Positions 55,201-64,000 of a DNA stretch of 64,000 nt are shown in pieces. The stretch is from contig JALMLS010000612.1 of NCBI GenBank assembly GCA_038496445.1, positions 62,001 through 126,000 on the forward strand. Reading direction: 5' to 3'. The translations under genes and the position numbers were made by a program. The DNA comes from Trichosphaerium sp. ATCC 40318. Lineage: Eukaryota; Discosea; Flabellinia; Trichosidae. How positions within the stretch are numbered: position 1 is the first letter of the stretch; every line of letters begins with the position of its first letter. The notes under the pieces were generated by a model, which saw nothing but the letters and a program-made list of their open reading frames with translations, did not search any database and was not told where the DNA came from.

Positions 55201-55384
55201 TTATCCCTGAGGTGAGGTCGCAAACAACACCGTTTATTAAACAATTTTGTTCACTATCTTATGCAACATCCCAAACAGCCAAAAATGATGTATTGTATTC
55301 AACATGCGCGTGTAGTATGTATGTATCATTTTTGGCTGTTTGGGATGTTGCATAAGTTAGAAAGAGGAAAAACACTGTAAACAT
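52229..55384 (-). CDS. transmembrane receptor tyrosine-kinase-like protein
   Basis: The kinase domain is intact: GTELGRGNYGVVHKG, IHVAVKTG, VMEFLSGGSL, IIHRDLACRNILL, KVSDFGFSRTV, VRWMAPESLKR, DTWMFGCVAYELLAGKEP, ECWSFDPDERPSF. HRDLACRN and WMAPES are tyrosine-kinase-like, although the short activation loop has no tyrosine, so a TKL identity is possible. A single membrane helix (FFGVAIPVIIIIAIITVVIV) precedes a basic stop-transfer KTKKRYS. The extracellular part (TTCIIVDVKYVNDTVLHLRR, MGWLEGDQLFIKTL, GDMCVLGYAFGGL) is beta-rich with NxS/T sequons. I place the start at ATG 55384 (MFTVFFLFLTYATSQ, a signal peptide). However, exons between 54,780 and 55,260 are unclear, and an in-frame TAA occurs in the hairpin just downstream. 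Stop TAA at 52229. Confidence 0.75.
55259..55355. repeat. 31-bp perfect inverted repeat with 35-nt loop
   Basis: The arms at 55,259-55,289 and 55,325-55,355 are exact reverse complements. Pairing extends a few bases outward with one mismatch. One arm overlaps the predicted signal-peptide region of the receptor kinase. The other introduces a TAA in that frame. Confidence 0.95.
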
Positions 55385-55660
55385 TTTTAGAAAAAGTGCC
55401 CTACAACAAATAAAAAGCGTTTAGCTCGGTTTTATATCGCTAATCAAGATCAATAAGCGGAACTTGACGTTTTTAGCGGAGCCACAACTATCATTTTAGT
55501 GTGCACACTCAGGTTCGATGCAATAGTACTCTTTATACACTTTCAAGGTATAAATGATGAACAATAAAAACCTAGCGAGAAGATTTTCACATCTTACAAT
55601 AACGTCGTACCATAAAAACAGTAAAACGTATTTATTTTTTTACACGGCTACAGGTTTATA

Positions 55661-56350
55661 TTAAGCTCTCATACTTACTGTGTAGATCCAAAGCATATAG
55701 TGCTTACACCATAGCACATTCAACTGCTTAGCGAAAAAGTCTCTAGTTGATATACTTAAATCTGTCGAATATACAAACTGTCTAGAGCCTCCAAAGTTCT
55801 CAATTAGCAAGTGAAATATATGGATACAATGTATTGTGTCTGAGGAAGTGAATGTGCAATACAGCAATCTCCCAGCACCTTCACCACTAAACGATGATAT
55901 GGAATCAATACTGGGATCATATGAAGATGTCACTCCAAGCGGCCTAGACCAGAGTTAGAGAGAAATCCTCCAAAACGCTAAAACAACTTCTTTTTCCTAA
56001 AAAAATGTAAAGTTACCAGCAATCATTTAGTTGAGTAATATTCTTCCTGTCGCTCATACGTTTAGAGTTATACACGTAGTAATATTTATGCTACTACTTC
56101 GCAATTCTACGACGCTCATAAAATAATAATCATCATCTGTGCTATTTAATACTGATATTGGTGTAAACGAGTTGTCTAGGTCCACTACAGCTAGTTTAGG
56201 CGTACGAAATGGTTTACATTTAAAAATTGGATAAAACAGTATTAATTTACCTGTTGTTGTTCTTAAAGTAGTCGTTGGGTACTGTGCATTGCATACAATT
56301 AGCAGTATAGCTGTAATCAGTATTTTCGAATATATTAGCTGTAAGCTCAT
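55661..56350 (-). CDS. secreted or ectodomain-like protein, family unknown
   Basis: ATG 56350 opens a signal peptide (LQLIYSKILITAILLIVCNA) followed by a Thr-rich stretch (PTTTLRTTT). A second exon gives AVVDLDNSFTPISVLNSTDD and YYFMSVVELRSSS. A later exon reads VTSSYDPSIDSISSFSGEG, LLYCTFTSSDTIHCIH and FVYSTDLSISTRDFFAKQL. The middle junction is not resolved. The composition (Ser/Thr, NxS/T, scattered Cys) resembles the ectodomain of the adjacent receptor kinase. It could be that gene's distal 5' exons or a duplicated ectodomain gene. I recognise no domain. Confidence 0.4.
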
Positions 56351-56861
56351 CACATGGGTATCTTTTTCAATTAAGATCTGACCTTTGATTGTTTCGTAAA
56401 TACTACCAAAGATACTAAAGAAATTCAATTCCTACTTTGGATTGTTGGGATAAAACTTGCCGAAAACTTGGCTTGTTTACTACATTGGACTTATAGCCTT
56501 GTAACTATAACATACAGTGTAACTGTACTACTCTCCTAGCTCACCCAAAAAGTCCCCAAAGACAGTTGTTCACAGAAGCATTTAAACGGAGCGAAGCACT
56601 TCAACCAACGATTATAAATAAAGTTGTGATGCACAATTTCACCCTTCTACGAATAATAATTTAAACGAGTTACGCCGTGACAGTCGTACAATTAGATAAT
56701 ATGGGGTACGTATGAGGGCCGTCTAGGACTTTATTATTGGTGTTTCGCCGGTTATAAGCACCATTACAACAGCGTGACTTTCAACAGCCGCAGAATATCC
56801 GCTCTGGAACGATCCCAAGTCTTTGTGTGCTATAATATCCCTCACCTACTACTTTTAGCTA
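56351..56861. other. intergenic region
   Basis: This lies between two minus-strand genes and should contain the promoter of the secreted protein and the 3' end of the alpha-galactosidase. No exon seen. Confidence 0.35.
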
Positions 56862-58611
56862 CTAATTCTTAAATACGCGTTCGAATACCTTGTGAGCGCC
56901 CCCTTGAAGACCCAGTTCCTCCCACGTTACAGAAATGGTTTGTTTCGTAGTACCACGGTTAAACAGGACAGCAGCGTATCTGCCTAAACAAAAATACTGA
57001 GATGACGCACAAGAGTCGTTTTGTCAATAGCGTTTTTTTAGCGTACCATCGACTGATAACAACTTTCCCCATACTTCAAGATTATCTTTAGAATATATCC
57101 TATCTCCAGCACACCCAGAAAATGGATTTTTTTGATAACACAATTGGTTTACCTTTCAACAATGTTTTAACAAATTCTTACTTTTTTCTCAAAATCAAAA
57201 ACTGTTTTGTTTTCTTTTACAATCTCGATACGTACCTCGATTACTTCCTTTGAAAAAATGTGTTAATGAGGATTTAGTATTATTAGTTAACAGCTTAAAT
57301 TGTAATTACCGACAAGAAAAGGTTACCTTGTTTGTTAAAATGTCCAAGATTTCTTTTGACATATTACGAAGATCATTTCCAGCAATCAGTGGAGAAGACG
57401 TTATAGCCCACAAAGCAAACTGTGACTGTGATTCTACAACTGTAATGCCAGAATTACCTACTTCCTAACGAATAAACTGTAAGCTTCAAAGACGATGAGC
57501 ACCTGTACCAAGAAATCAGGGTCATTCCATGCTACAAAACAGTCAGAAAGTTCCTTTGAAAATGCAAGCAACGTGCCTCCTGGAGTTGCTTGATAACTGC
57601 GGCCTGCAAGGGTGTCTAAGTTAAACATTATGTCATCCCAATTATCTTGAATATCTCTTGAACTACGCCACATATTCGCTATACTAGGACACCACGTGAC
57701 ATTCGAGTCCTACAGGTATGATTCAGGTTAAAAGAAAAGAGGTAAATAAGTACCTTTGTTTCGCATCCGTTATGACAATTACTGATGAGGATAGGGCGTT
57801 TGTTTGCTGCTATCAAATCTCTCCAACGCTTCATAATCACGTATGGGTTCTCCTTTACACCACATGCATCAATCTTAAGCATATCAGATCCAATATAGGC
57901 TTGTGAGCAACTTAGTAAACAAACCACGAGATATAATATCAAGTACCAAAGAGCTTTGAGTCTTGTACTTCATAGCCTTCACTTGCTGGTACGTCTTTGT
58001 TGCAAAAATACTTGCCTGCATCTACAAGAAATACCTTTTAGTACAGAATTCACTCACGTGATCACAGGGTACCGGTGTACATTCCCCACTTGAGGCCCAG
58101 GGCATGTATTTTATCGATCATTGGTTTAAGACCATTTGGGAACTTTTGTTGGTTTATCTGCATGTATCCGCTTGAGTTGCGGATAGCATGACCAGTGTCA
58201 CTTCCTTACAACACGTCAGGTATCATCAACACAGCAAATGCATACCTGCCCACCAGCCACCATCAATGTTGATGTACTCATATCCAACATCCTTAATAAA
58301 TTTTTCATGTCAGACAAAAAAGTCACTAAACTTTTCGTAGCCAAGAAAAACTTTTATGCGCTTTTTTTTTGGAGCTGATTGCTTTGTACCTTCATCCCAT
58401 TAGTTGCCATAGCCTGCGCTGTCTGTAGGAATAAATCTTCGTCAATGTTACGATGAAAATGATTCCAAGAGCTCCAACCCATTGGTGGCGTTCTAAGGCG
58501 ATAAGTTAGCTCTTAATAGCTGCGTTAAAACTGCTTTAACCTTGCTAGTCCATTATCAAGCGCTGTAACGCATAAAATAACTACTAATAACACTGCTAGA
58601 AGTCGTATCAT
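56862..58611 (-). CDS. secreted alpha-galactosidase (GH27)
   Basis: This glycoside hydrolase removes terminal alpha-galactose, probably in lysosomes or outside the cell. ATG 58611 opens a signal peptide ([16 protein letters not shown]) directly followed by [19 protein letters not shown], the classic GH27 N-terminus. Then come [61 protein letters not shown] (nucleophile Asp), [12 protein letters not shown] (acid/base Asp), [21 protein letters not shown], and a C-terminal beta domain ([20 protein letters not shown]). It has about eight introns. The last exon ends VFKN at TAG 56862-56864. A CACGTG at 58,670-58,675 lies ~60 bp upstream of the start. Confidence 0.93.
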
Positions 58612-59257
58612 CTGGGTAAGTCTCAAAGACCAAATGATGGGGGTCTATCGCTTAAAAAATGTGCACTATCACGTGGTTAGTCTTAAGGGCCTCTGGGCGA
58701 TTTTTCGAACCCGTTTTAAAACCTTGAAAAATCATGTTTTTTCCATTTTTCTTTTTTGAACGTGTAGAAAATGGGTGTATCTGTAGCAATTAAAACAGCC
58801 ATTTGGTAATATTTTTTTGAAAGCGTGCAATTCATAACGAAAATTTTACCGTGCCCAGTTTTCAATACATGATCGCTATGTAACCAAAACGCTCCGGTTA
58901 AAATTACAGGTTGGACCAAGTTGGCCGTCCTGAGTTATTTCAAAAACACTACCATTTTCGTTTAAATTACTGTTACCAGAATGGTAATTTTCTAAAACAC
59001 GTGACTGTGAAAAGTACGCTGCCAATGGTCTAAAATCAGAAAATAAGGATGTGCATATCTAACAAGTAAAATTAGAGGACGTTCCACTTAAACAACAGTT
59101 TATTTTCGACTACTCTACCTAGTGCCACTGCTACGCTTGCAGCAATTACATTATTACTAGTTGGGACTACAACAAATAAAACGATGGGCAGAAAACGGAA
59201 GACCATTGGAATTGGCATTCCGTACGCTTTAGCGTCAATGCTTACCTAAGGTATCCC
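58612..59257. promoter_or_regulatory. divergent intergenic region
   Basis: This lies between the divergent alpha-galactosidase and WDR83 genes. It holds a CACGTG at 58,670-58,675 and another, AACACGTGAC, near 58,997-59,006. A 67-codon minus-strand frame at 58,716-58,919 has no family signal and no convincing splice context. Confidence 0.35.
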
Positions 59258-61296
59258 ATGAGCGGTGATAATCTCCCTATACATGAAATAAGCGCTTTTA
59301 AATCGCCTGGAAAAGTATTGGTGGTTAAGTTTAATCGTATCCTCTCAAAACTTCTTTAATACCTTCCACACGAAACGCTCCTTGATTTTATATAGACAAT
59401 GGCGAATATTGTCTTGGCGGTGGTGGAGACAAGCTTATACACCTGTGGAACCCATACAAAGGGACTCTAATCAAATCTTACAAGGGTCACGGCTACGAAA
59501 TTAACGATATTGACGTGTAAGCACAATTTTAAACTAAAATGCGTTTTTTCATCTCCACACGCAACAAATAATCAAATAAAACCTTCTTATCTAACTTTTA
59601 TAAAGAAATAATGATAATTCTCAAATAATCTCTTGTGGCGGCGATAAAGCTCCTTTTTTATGGGATGTAAGTACCGGACGTGTACTACGTAAGTTTCAAG
59701 GACATGTATCTGTACGTTAAAGAAAAAAAAAAACTTGGGACCTGTCATTGCGCTTTTTTGACACATTGCATTTTTTTCATTGCGTGTCACTTCTCTTCTT
59801 TTTTTTTTTTTGTTGACACATTGTATTTTTTATGTAGAGGATAAATTGTATTTCGTTTAACAGCGATTGTTCTTGCTTTGCTACTGGTTCTTATGATAAA
59901 ATGCTTAAAATATGGGATGTAAAGTCACGTAATTTTAGACCTATACAGACAATGGAGGATGCTATGGATAGTATTTCGTCTTTGTATATTTATAATTACG
60001 AAATAATAACAGGGTACGTATTTTGACGTCAAAACAAACAAAAAAATGACGGCGACATACGAGTGGTTCTTTTTCTTGAAACTTGTTTTTGATCTTTTTC
60101 TGGAACTCTTTTTATCTGCTTGGTTACGAAAAGGCAATGAAAAATGATGTTATTGTTGTGTCGTGCAGTGAAGCGGTAGTTCTTTTTGTGGATTTTTTTT
60201 TCGAACATTAGTTTGTACAGAAAACAACCATGGTCAGAAGAAATTTGAACTTTTTTCATACTTTCTTAAAACCAAACGGCACAAAGTTTATCATAATTTT
60301 GTTATCATATAACAGTACATTTTAATGAATAGAATGAAAAAATAAGTAGAGAATATGTGCGTTGCAATTGCTATAAAAGTAAATCTTCCTAATAAGGCGT
60401 ACAGGAAACGTTACTTTCTTTTTACATTATTTTCTTCTTTATCAAGATGTTTATTTTCAATGAGCCTTCTTTGGTAGTAATTGCTTGGTGTCAAAGTATT
60501 TATAAATACTCAAAATATACGAAAACTGGCGTGCTTCAAAGTTTTATCTGGATAAAACAAAAATCCACTAAGTCGTAACTTTACCCAAAAATTTTCGAAT
60601 AAAAACCGAATACCTGTTAACACTCACGTTTTATGTAGGAGTGTAGATGGAAGGCTTAGAACATACGATATACGTATGGGAGAGTTACGGACAGACGTTA
60701 TTGATGGTACGAAAATGTGAATATTTCTTTTTGTTTGCTGTTTTTTTTTTTAGTCCGTTCCTTCTCATGAGTTTTTGTAGAAGCTGTTACTTCTGTATGC
60801 ATGTCAAATGATGGAAATATTATACTAGCAGGAACTCTAGGTATGAGACAATATAACATGTTATGCCTAAGAATTCAACAACTAATGTGAAAACCTTTTT
60901 ACGAGTTGTTTTCTTTTTCTTAGCTTTACTCTTTTTTTTCTCGCCTGTTCGAGAATAATGTCTGCAATTCCTTTGTAACTAATAAGACGCTACTTAGACA
61001 GCACTATAAGACTACTTGACAAGTCAGATGGCACACTATACAGCGAATACACAGGACATGTGAACAAAGAATTCAAGATAACGTCTATGTTTACCGGAGA
61101 TGACGCATACGTTGTGAGCGGTTCAGAGGATGGAAAGATAGTTTATTGGAGTCTTGAGACAGCAGATAAAGTCGGGGAAATACAAAAACATAGAGGTTTA
61201 GTATGTGGGTTAGATCATCACCCAGAGAAACCTATTATAGTATCTGCAGGCGTAGACAAACAAGTAAGGCTATGGGGAACGTCTAAAAAAAAATAA
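59258..61296 (+). CDS. WDR83: WD-repeat protein, WDR83/MORG1-like
   Basis: From ATG 59258 (MSGDNLPIHEISAFKSPGK) about eight exons form a seven-blade WD propeller. Units include YCLGGGGDKLIHLWNPYKG, IISCGGDKAPFLWDVSTG, CFATGSYDKMLKIWDVKS, GSVDGRLRTYDIRMGELR, NIILAGTLDSTIRLLDKSDG, VVSGSEDGKIVYWSLETAD and IIVSAGVDKQVRLWGTSKKK. Order and linker sequences match WDR83/MORG1, a spliceosome-associated and MAPK-scaffold protein. Most introns are AT-rich and hold long T runs. The region 60,010-60,650 is an unusually long intron for this window. Stop TAA at 61294-61296. Confidence 0.88.
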
Positions 61297-62276
61297 ACGT
61301 AATTATGTAAAATCCGCGTTTTTTGAATATACTCCATTGTATGCCCTTAAACTATCTTCTACGATATTGCGTATGCGTACAAACGTGTAAAATAACTCGT
61401 ACACGCCAAATACTGCATGTAACAAAGAAGAAAAAACTACTTCCTTTAGTATACAATAAATCCTGCGAAAACACCGGCATTTCAGCGCATTAAGGTATAG
61501 ATATATTACAACATCGATAAAAGGCAGAATTCTGGCCTCTGGCTTACTCTTTCTGGACCAAAAAAAACCAAAAAAATGCTATTCTGACTTTCTGTACCTC
61601 CAGAAAACATTCCGGCGTTTTGAGTTTATAGTCTCAAATACGTTTACAGTCACTATAGCTATCGTTTAAGGGTAAAATTAGTTGTGGTGTGCGTTTGCGT
61701 AAAACCCGACAATACAAAAAAACCGTCAGGATTGCGACGAAACTACCGCCATGTTGTTTACTACGCGTATATACACCCTCTGAAGCATTTTCTGTACCTT
61801 CATTCTATTTATGCAAGGTTTCACTTTTCATTCCTTTTCAATGCAGCATTTGTACTGTAAAATGTTACAATGTGACCTAAAATAAACGGTGGAAACAAAT
61901 AAACCGCCCTTGGGCCCTTTTTTGTCGCGCAATTCATTATTCGAAAAAGTTGGTTTTCGAGAAATGCTGCCTTCCTCCGGTGGTCCTTCAGAACGCTATC
62001 ATCATCTTTATTATAAATACATATACAACACGCCAATACAGTTCACATGCACGCTCCCTTCGCTTTCCTAAAAAGTATCATCTTCCGGAAAGCTTTAAAC
62101 TCTTTTAAAACTCTTTTAACTATTTGATTTATTATCTATTATTACTTGTTTAATGATAACAGGAGCAAAATCCTGTGTAAAAAAAATCGTAAAATTATTT
62201 TGTCAGAATATCACAAATATTTAACAACAACACAAGCAACGCAACACAAGCTAGAAAACAACTCAAACTATATAAA
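61297..62276. promoter_or_regulatory. intergenic region upstream of the WRKY-like gene
   Basis: This region is about 1 kb long. I see no supported exon. Short frames at 61,689-62,071 on both strands lack family signals. The last ~60 bp before the ATG are an A/C-rich leader like that of Hsp70. Confidence 0.35.
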
Positions 62277-62983
62277 ATGAACAGCAGAAAGGACATACTA
62301 CCTCCATACAAGTTCCATAAGATTGTAGACGCATGGCAAACACCAACAGAAGATGGTTGGCGCTGGCATCAAACTGGACAACGCCAGGTCAAGCACTATG
62401 ATAATAAGCGCATTTACTACAAGTGCGCTCGTTCTACATGCCCTGCAAAAAAATATATTCAAAGACACAACGACAATGCTCAAATGTACGTACACAAAGG
62501 CCCATTTTCGATGTTGATACAGAAAAACTCTCCTAGCTTTGGAAGTTCAGTGAGCTTTTTATTTTTTTTTGTTTTGCGGATTTTTTTCGTTTTTTTTCGT
62601 TTTTTTTACCTTTCGGGAAGCTAAGTTTCTACTACAGGCTAGTTATGTACACAAACCAACATAACCATGAAAAAGAGACATCTGGTGTTGTACCATTGTC
62701 TTTACGCCGAAGACCAGCGAATAAAACACCAAAACCGTCCAAACAGCCGACAATATACAAACACACTCATTTTAACACAACAAACTTTAAACCACGCGTT
62801 AATGTTAAACCACAATGGAAACGTAAATTGATGGTCATCACACACGTCGGAAAGTATCAAAAGCCCGCAACATCACAAGACACAACACAACTCCGACGTG
62901 TAGATGCATCTGCCAGACTATGGAGGATGAACCTTGAATTTATATGCTCCCCGAATACACCATTTCTACTTAGAAGCCAGTAA
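62277..62983 (+). CDS. WRKY-like zinc-finger DNA-binding protein with variant core
   Basis: Two exons encode ~185 residues. The first gives EDGWRWHQTGQRQVKHYDN, RIYYKCARSTCPAKKYIQRH and NDNAQM. After an intron (GTACGT donor, CTACAG acceptor, ~175 nt) the frame resumes LVMYTNQHNHEKE. This is the WRKY domain layout: DGxRW, GQ, then C-x4-C and, 22 residues later, H-x-H. The core heptad WRKYGQK is replaced by WHQTGQR, so the W-box contact residues differ and DNA specificity may have changed. The rest is basic (RRRPANKTPKPSKQP, KPQWKRKLMV), probably nuclear. WRKY proteins are known from plants, Giardia and some amoebozoans. Stop TAA at 62981-62983. Confidence 0.85.
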
Positions 62984-63800
62984 ATGGCCATAGTCAGAAG
63001 ATTTACATAATTCAAGCGACTTGGCTTTTGGCCAAAAAAAAAACACTTTGTACTACTAGCAACCTCTCTTCTCCCTAAGAAGCCTTCTATATCACCTCTT
63101 TTTTTTCTACTACGGCTTCTCTCATTGGGCGGGAAGAACTGGATTTATACGATTCTCCAGAAATGTAAAATAGCTTCTTTTTTGTTCGATAACAATATTG
63201 TGGCGTTTAAATAATAAAAAAAAACATCAATATGACAAATTGCAGACTATTTTTTTTTCCGTCAAACGTTTTTTGGAACAAATCAGTTTTCTTGAGGTAG
63301 TGTGTACATTTCTTGATGTTTTGATGTGTAGTTCGTTTATTTTACATGTTTATACATCGCTTAGTACATTAGGCATTGTTATTTAGTTGATAGGAATGGA
63401 GTTTTCGGTTTAGGAGTAAACGACCGAGGGAACATTCCGGGGTTTTGAAAAAAAAAAGTTAAAATACTGCACGGAACATTTATCATTCGAACTGAGTTTG
63501 GTATTGTTCTATCTGACTTGAAGCAGATAACACAAATACCTAATAATTATTAAATAAAAGCGAATTTAGAGAAAATTGTTCGGGTTTTTGTTGGAGACAA
63601 AAAAAAAATTTAATTTCGGCAATTCTGAAACATGAAATTCTCGAGAACATTTAAAAAGTTCATCACGTTATAAAGTAGATGTTTTTACAAACATATAAAG
63701 TAATTTTAAAATTCTTAATTATCGTAGAAATAATAAATCCAAAAAACAAAAAAAAAAAAAGTCGGCAAAAAAACGAAAGAAAATCTTGACGCTAATCACC
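62984..63800. other. intergenic region, T- and A-rich
   Basis: This contains many homopolymer runs and short frames but no supported exon. It lies between the 3' ends of two convergent genes. Confidence 0.4.
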
Positions 63801-63970
63801 TTATCTGTTGTTTCAATTATCGTATCAGGTAGAGGGCACGTATATACATACCTACCCTGGGTATTACCCGATTTACTTCTTTGTAAAGCGAGCGGAAGAA
63901 TGTCATCCGAAAGAAGTCCTTCTACAAGCGAAGAAAACGTCTCATTTATAAACTCTATTGGAATAGGCAA
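63801..63970 (-). CDS. 3' end of an unknown gene (partial)
   Basis: The last complete exon visible runs from 63970 (acceptor TTTTAG at 63,971-63,976) and reads PIPIEFINETFSSLVEGLLS and DDILPLALQRSKSGNTQG. A GTATGT intron then joins a TAA at 63801-63803. The gene must continue past the window end. Family unknown. Confidence 0.4.
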
Positions 63971-64000
63971 CTAAAACTTTATCAGTCCTGTTTTCTATAT

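Noticed and set aside
1174-62983. Reassignment of UAG to an amino acid (in-frame TAGs in the oxygenase, the RhoGEF, the Kelch gene and the F-box-like gene)
   Set aside because: The Kelch and F-box cases disappear once normal short introns are removed. TAG ends the LYR, LINE, alpha-galactosidase and EF-hand-like frames at the expected place. The remaining two cases are better explained by indels or unresolved splicing.

Overview
The window is nuclear DNA from an intron-dense, AT-rich unicellular eukaryote. The genes are compact and lie on both strands. Most are cut by many introns of about 28-70 nt, usually with a GTACGT-like 5' splice site and a TAG acceptor. A diverged WRKY factor, a transmembrane tyrosine-kinase-like receptor, a class-V-type myosin with a DIL tail, a WASP-family-like protein, a DH-PH RhoGEF and a LINE with RNase H together suggest a free-living amoeboid protist. 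An amoebozoan-like lineage is my best guess and is inference; I cannot name the species. There are no bacterial operons, CRISPR arrays, rRNA genes or recognisable tRNA genes.

Layout. 0-7 kb: the 3' end of an unknown gene, a 2-oxoglutarate/Fe(II) oxygenase with a repeated TGIPPTK tail, an intronless cytosolic Hsp70 and a small secreted protein. 7-14.6 kb: a very intron-rich myosin V. 15-17 kb: an uncharacterised protein of WYxV modules plus a nuclease-like C-terminus. 17.6-20.5 kb: gamma-glutamyl hydrolase (3' end damaged) and an atypical small GTPase. 20.7-25.9 kb: a DEP-CH-ankyrin-DH-PH-PH RhoGEF. 26-30 kb: a small F-box-like gene, an FCP1/SCP-type HAD protein with an altered DxDxT motif, and an EF-hand-like protein. 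29.85-33.97 kb: a 5'-truncated, frameshifted LINE with a 7-bp target-site duplication. 34-39 kb: TGS1 cap hypermethylase and a predicted pseudokinase. 39.4-41.7 kb: two convergent secreted hydrolases, a peptidoglycan amidase and an N-formylglutamate-amidohydrolase-like enzyme. 42-48 kb: an 88-residue ORF between inverted repeats, a Kelch protein, an LYR protein and an EgtB-like sulfoxide synthase. 48-52 kb: a Rab-like GTPase and a Ca2+-sensor/SH3/CRIB/VCA protein. 52-58.6 kb: a receptor kinase, a second secreted ectodomain-like gene and an alpha-galactosidase. 59-64 kb: WDR83, a WRKY-like factor and the end of a further gene.

Several neighbours belong to actin and membrane-traffic biology (myosin V, RhoGEF, two GTPases, WASP-like protein) or to feeding and secretion (amidase, NFGase-like, alpha-galactosidase). 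The clustering may be chance. The most striking object is 49,572-52,082. There an EF-hand calcium-sensor fold, with an SH3 domain inserted between its third and fourth EF-hands, is spliced in frame to a CRIB domain, a proline-rich stretch, two WH2 motifs and a central-acidic tail. That would be an actin nucleation-promoting factor with a calcium sensor built in.

Gene models come from hand splicing by frame, motifs and GT/AG sites. Ends of multi-exon genes are approximate unless a start or stop is cited. Several single-base frame breaks in conserved genes lie at or near short base runs and may be assembly errors.
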